This document shows, piece after piece, positions 13,902 to 16,361 of a DNA stretch of 16,361 nt. The stretch covers positions 1 through 16,361 of the forward strand of contig JBBRLG010000091.1 in NCBI GenBank assembly GCA_038231495.1, read 5' to 3'. This DNA comes from JBBRLG01 sp038231495. GTDB taxonomy: Bacteria > Planctomycetota > Planctomycetia > Gemmatales > Gemmataceae. Under the pieces are notes generated by a model. It did no database searches, was not told the origin of the DNA, and saw only the letters and a program-made list of their open reading frames with translations. The stretch's first letter is position 1; every line of letters begins with the position of its first letter. The position numbers were made by a program, and so were the translations under genes.

Positions 13902-15827
13902 ATGAGTGACGCCGGGGTTAATCGGGAGCAGTTGGCAGCGCAGGCCTTGCCGGAGGGCGGCTGGGGTTACGCGCCGGGACACGCGGCGCACCTGGAACCG
14001 ACCTGTATGGCGTTGCTCGCGCTGGCCGCCGAGCCGGAGCGTTACCGCGCCGCCATCGACGGCGGCCAGGCGGCGCTGCAAAAGTGCGGGGCCGGCGACG
14101 GCACTTACCGCCTGGAGCGCGGCCGCCCGGAAGCCGTGTGGCCGACCTCACTGGTCCTCTTCGTGCAGGCGGCGCTCGGCACGGATCGCGCGGAAATCAA
14201 GCAGACCGCCGGGGCGCTGATTGGCCTGCGCGGCCGGCAGATGGAGGCCGACAAGGATCAAGAGATTCACGACATCGACCTGAAGCTCATCGGCTGGTCG
14301 TGGGCCGAGGGCACGTTTTCCTGGGTCGAGCCGACGGCGTGGGCGTGCCTGGCGTTGCAGCGCGTCGGCCACGGCGACCACGAGCGCGTGCAGGAAGGCT
14401 TGAAACTGTTGCTCGACCGCGCCCTGGACGAGGGCGGCATCAACTACGGCAACCGTCGCATTTTGGGCCGCATCCTGGAGCCGATTCCGGGGCCGACCGC
14501 GCTCATGCTGCTGGCACTGCAAAACCAGCCACGGCACCCGCGCATCACGGCGGCCGTTCATTACCTGGGCCAACAAGCGCTCAACGGCGAAGACCTGGAA
14601 CACCTGTGCTGGGCGAAGCTGGCCCTCGAAGGATACCGCGACTGTGCCGGCGTGGTCGATTGGTTGCCGCTGCTCGACGAGCGGATTCGCGCTTCCCGCC
14701 AGGCTCGCGCCGAGACGAACTACGTCAGCCCCAACCCGCTGCGCACGGCACTGACGGCGCTGGCACTGGACACTGCCACGCGCAACCCGTTCCGCCTGGA
14801 CGACGCCAACAAACCGGCCGAAATCCTGACCGTGCCGAAGCGCGTCGTGCGTTCCGTCTCTTTCGCCGAGCGGCTCAAGGGCATGGTCAAGGGCATCGGG
14901 ATCAATGCCGTCGGCCAGATGAAGCAGAACGAGCCGCAGTCGTGCGTCCACGTCGCGCCGGTCACGGACTACAACGCGAACCTCGCCGACGTGGTGCAAC
15001 GGCAGTACGAGAACTTCCGCGCGAAGGTGCCGCTCAAGGGCAAGCGCGTCGTCCTCAAGCCCAACCTCGTCGAGTATCACCGCGACAAGGTCATCAACAC
15101 CAATCCGAACGTCGTCGCCGCCGTCATCGAGTTGTGCCGTCGCGAGGAAGCCGCCGAGGTGATCGTCGCGGAGGGGCCGGGCCACTGGCGCAACGTCGAA
15201 TACCTCGTCGGCGCGAGCGGTTTGGGGGGCGTGCTCCGGCATTACAAGGTGCCGTTCGTCGATTTGAACCACGACGAGCCGGTCAAGCGCGTCAACCTCG
15301 GCCGGCTGACGAAACTCGACCACCTTTACTTGACGCGTACGGTTGCGTCGGCGGACGTGCTCATTTCGCTGCCGAAGTTGAAGACGCACCACTGGGCGGT
15401 GGCGACCCTGTCCTTGAAAAACCTGTTCGGCACGCTGCCGGGCATCTGCTACGGTTGGCCGAAGAACGAATTGCACTGGCGCGGCATCGACAACAGCATC
15501 GTGGACATCGCCCTGACGCGCACGCCGGACCTGGCGATCGTGGACGGCATCGTCGGCATGGAGGGCGACGGCCCGCTCAACGGCACGCCGGTAAACACGG
15601 GCGTTTTGGTCATGGGCAGCGACCTGGTGGCGGTGGACGCGACCTGTTGCCGGCTGATGGAACTCGACCCGGCGCGCGTGGCGTACCTGGTGATGGGCAA
15701 CCGGAAAAAGCTCGGCCATCTGGCGGAGCCGCAGATCAAGCAACTGGGCGATACCGTCGCGCAACGGTCGCAGCCGTTTGCAACGGTGGAACACTTCAAG
15801 GACTTTCGGCTCGCAAAACCTGCGTGA
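13902..15827 (+). CDS. Toroid-repeat/DUF362 fusion protein
   Basis: A 641-residue protein with no signal peptide, presumably cytosolic. Residues 1 to about 300 form helical repeats of the terpenoid-cyclase/prenyltransferase toroid type (GGWGYAPG at 19-26, GTFSWVEPTAWACLAL at 137-152, GGINYGN at 178-184); no cyclase DxDD motif or evident zinc-ligand set is seen. A linker (about 305-350) leads to DUF362 (about 380-600), shown by VVLKPNLVEYH (383-393), the PKLKTHH..A..SLKNLFG segment and DGIVGMEGDGP. DUF362 proteins are often joined to ferredoxin-like clusters, but no CxxCxxC motif is present. The function is unknown; partnership with the divergent toroid protein is inference from position and shared fold. 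GGGAG is eight bases before the ATG. Confidence 0.85.
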   Translation: MSDAGVNREQLAAQALPEGGWGYAPGHAAHLEPTCMALLALAAEPERYRAAIDGGQAALQKCGAGDGTYRLERGRPEAVWPTSLVLFVQAALGTDRAEIKQTAGALIGLRGRQMEADKDQEIHDIDLKLIGWSWAEGTFSWVEPTAWACLALQRVGHGDHERVQEGLKLLLDRALDEGGINYGNRRILGRILEPIPGPTALMLLALQNQPRHPRITAAVHYLGQQALNGEDLEHLCWAKLALEGYRDCAGVVDWLPLLDERIRASRQARAETNYVSPNPLRTALTALALDTATRNPFRLDDANKPAEILTVPKRVVRSVSFAERLKGMVKGIGINAVGQMKQNEPQSCVHVAPVTDYNANLADVVQRQYENFRAKVPLKGKRVVLKPNLVEYHRDKVINTNPNVVAAVIELCRREEAAEVIVAEGPGHWRNVEYLVGASGLGGVLRHYKVPFVDLNHDEPVKRVNLGRLTKLDHLYLTRTVASADVLISLPKLKTHHWAVATLSLKNLFGTLPGICYGWPKNELHWRGIDNSIVDIALTRTPDLAIVDGIVGMEGDGPLNGTPVNTGVLVMGSDLVAVDATCCRLMELDPARVAYLVMGNRKKLGHLAEPQIKQLGDTVAQRSQPFATVEHFKDFRLAKPA

Positions 15828-15843
15828 AAGGGCGGACGACTCC

Positions 15844-15849
15844 TACAAT
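15844..15849 (+). promoter_or_regulatory. Possible -10 element for the DinB-family gene
   Basis: TACAAT (5 of 6) lies 42 bases before the DinB-family start, just after the DUF362 gene stop codon. No convincing -35 is seen, and read-through from the upstream gene is equally possible across the 63-base gap. Confidence 0.3.
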
Positions 15850-15890
15850 ACGCAAGCCCGCTTCTCGTTCTTTTCGCCAAAGGAGTTGTC

Positions 15891-16361
15891 ATGAAAGCTC
15901 AGGACGTGATTAAGAACCAGCTTACCTCCACGCAGCACATCCTGGCGATGCTTGTCGGCGACCTGTCCGATGCAGACGTGCTGGTCCGCCCGGTGCCCGG
16001 GGCCAACACCGTCGCCTGGCAGATCGGCCACCTGATCGTGTCCGAACAAGGCATGGGTAAAGAATCCATCCCCGGCGTGCAGTATCCCGAACTGCCGGCA
16101 GGGTTCGCCGAGCAGCACGCCATGGACAAGACCGCCGCCGACCCGGCGAGTGGATTCAAGACGAAGGCCGAGTATTTGGACCTGTTTAACAAAACGCGCC
16201 AGGCGACCGTCGCCGGGGTGGCCAAGCTCAGCGACGCCGACCTGGAAAAGCCGACTGTCGGCAAGATGGCCGATTTCGCGCCGACGGCGGCGCACCTCAT
16301 TGGGCTGGTGGGGAGCCACACCCTGATGCACGCCGGCCAGTTCAGCGTCCTCCGACGCAAA
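15891..16361 (+). CDS. DinB-family metal-binding protein, 3' end cut by window
   Basis: The frame is open from the ATG at 15891 to the window end (157 codons, no stop), so the gene is partial. AAGGAG lies five bases upstream. The protein looks like a four-helix-bundle DinB-superfamily member: AWQIGHL places His47, and SHTLMHAGQ places His143 and His147, giving the three-histidine divalent-metal site of the family. Typical members are 150-175 residues, so only about ten residues should be missing. Known relatives include DNA-damage-inducible DinB of Bacillus and thiol transferases using bacillithiol or mycothiol. The substrate here is unknown, and no damage-response operator is evident upstream. 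Follows the toroid-DUF362 gene on the same strand. Confidence 0.85.
   Translation, partial: MKAQDVIKNQLTSTQHILAMLVGDLSDADVLVRPVPGANTVAWQIGHLIVSEQGMGKESIPGVQYPELPAGFAEQHAMDKTAADPASGFKTKAEYLDLFNKTRQATVAGVAKLSDADLEKPTVGKMADFAPTAAHLIGLVGSHTLMHAGQFSVLRRK

Noticed and set aside
14148..15794. 548-codon minus-strand frame opposite the toroid-DUF362 gene
   Set aside because: It is a typical high-GC shadow frame, with no domain signature, opposite a protein with two recognisable domains.

Overview
The window is GC-rich bacterial chromosomal DNA, most likely from a planctomycete and plausibly the Gemmata group. This is inference. It rests on the gene content (a toroid-repeat plus DUF4159 protein, a secreted DUF1573 protein, a toroid-DUF362 fusion and a Bacteroidetes-type alternative GlmU), the weak ribosome binding sites at several starts, and the many palindromic intergenic repeats. 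There is no phage, plasmid, CRISPR, rRNA or tRNA signal.

Layout, left to right. Positions 1-482 hold no convincing gene: a C-rich tract able to form a minus-strand G-quadruplex, then an eroded copy of a miniature transposable element (233-363). Next come two tandem plus-strand dynamin-like or septation-type GTPase genes (483-2303 and 2494-4368), with P-loops at the same residue numbers. They are separated by a 137-bp insertion (2319-2455) with perfect 12-bp terminal inverted repeats and a perfect 8-bp target duplication. A secreted DUF1573 protein (4674-5651) follows a good sigma70-type promoter and ends in a 34-bp perfect palindrome. Then come glmS (5863-7689) and an alternative GlmU-like nucleotidyltransferase/left-handed beta-helix protein (7915-9189). 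Together these supply most of the UDP-GlcNAc pathway. Minus-strand rdgB (9143-9778) overlaps the end of the GlmU-like gene. A CNNM/CorC-type membrane protein with a CBS pair follows (10104-11279). Two divergent genes then share a toroid fold: a secreted toroid plus two DUF4159 domains (11320-13713, minus) and a toroid-DUF362 fusion (13902-15827, plus). A DinB-family gene (from 15891) runs off the right edge.

The most unusual structure is in the intergenic DNA. Between glmS and the DUF4159 gene lie five copies of a 37-bp arm, each ending outward in GTATA at a fixed 23-nt distance from an ACGGGCGTT-like block. Four are paired around long hairpin cores (7707-7879 and 9836-10039) and one is solitary (11279-11315). 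Three of the five outward TATA ends sit just upstream of genes, and one forms a perfect TATAAT ahead of the GlmU-like gene. They look like a family of palindromic elements that may also act as portable promoters. The coding genes are mostly housekeeping or typical of the lineage; I see no complete novel defence or biosynthetic system.
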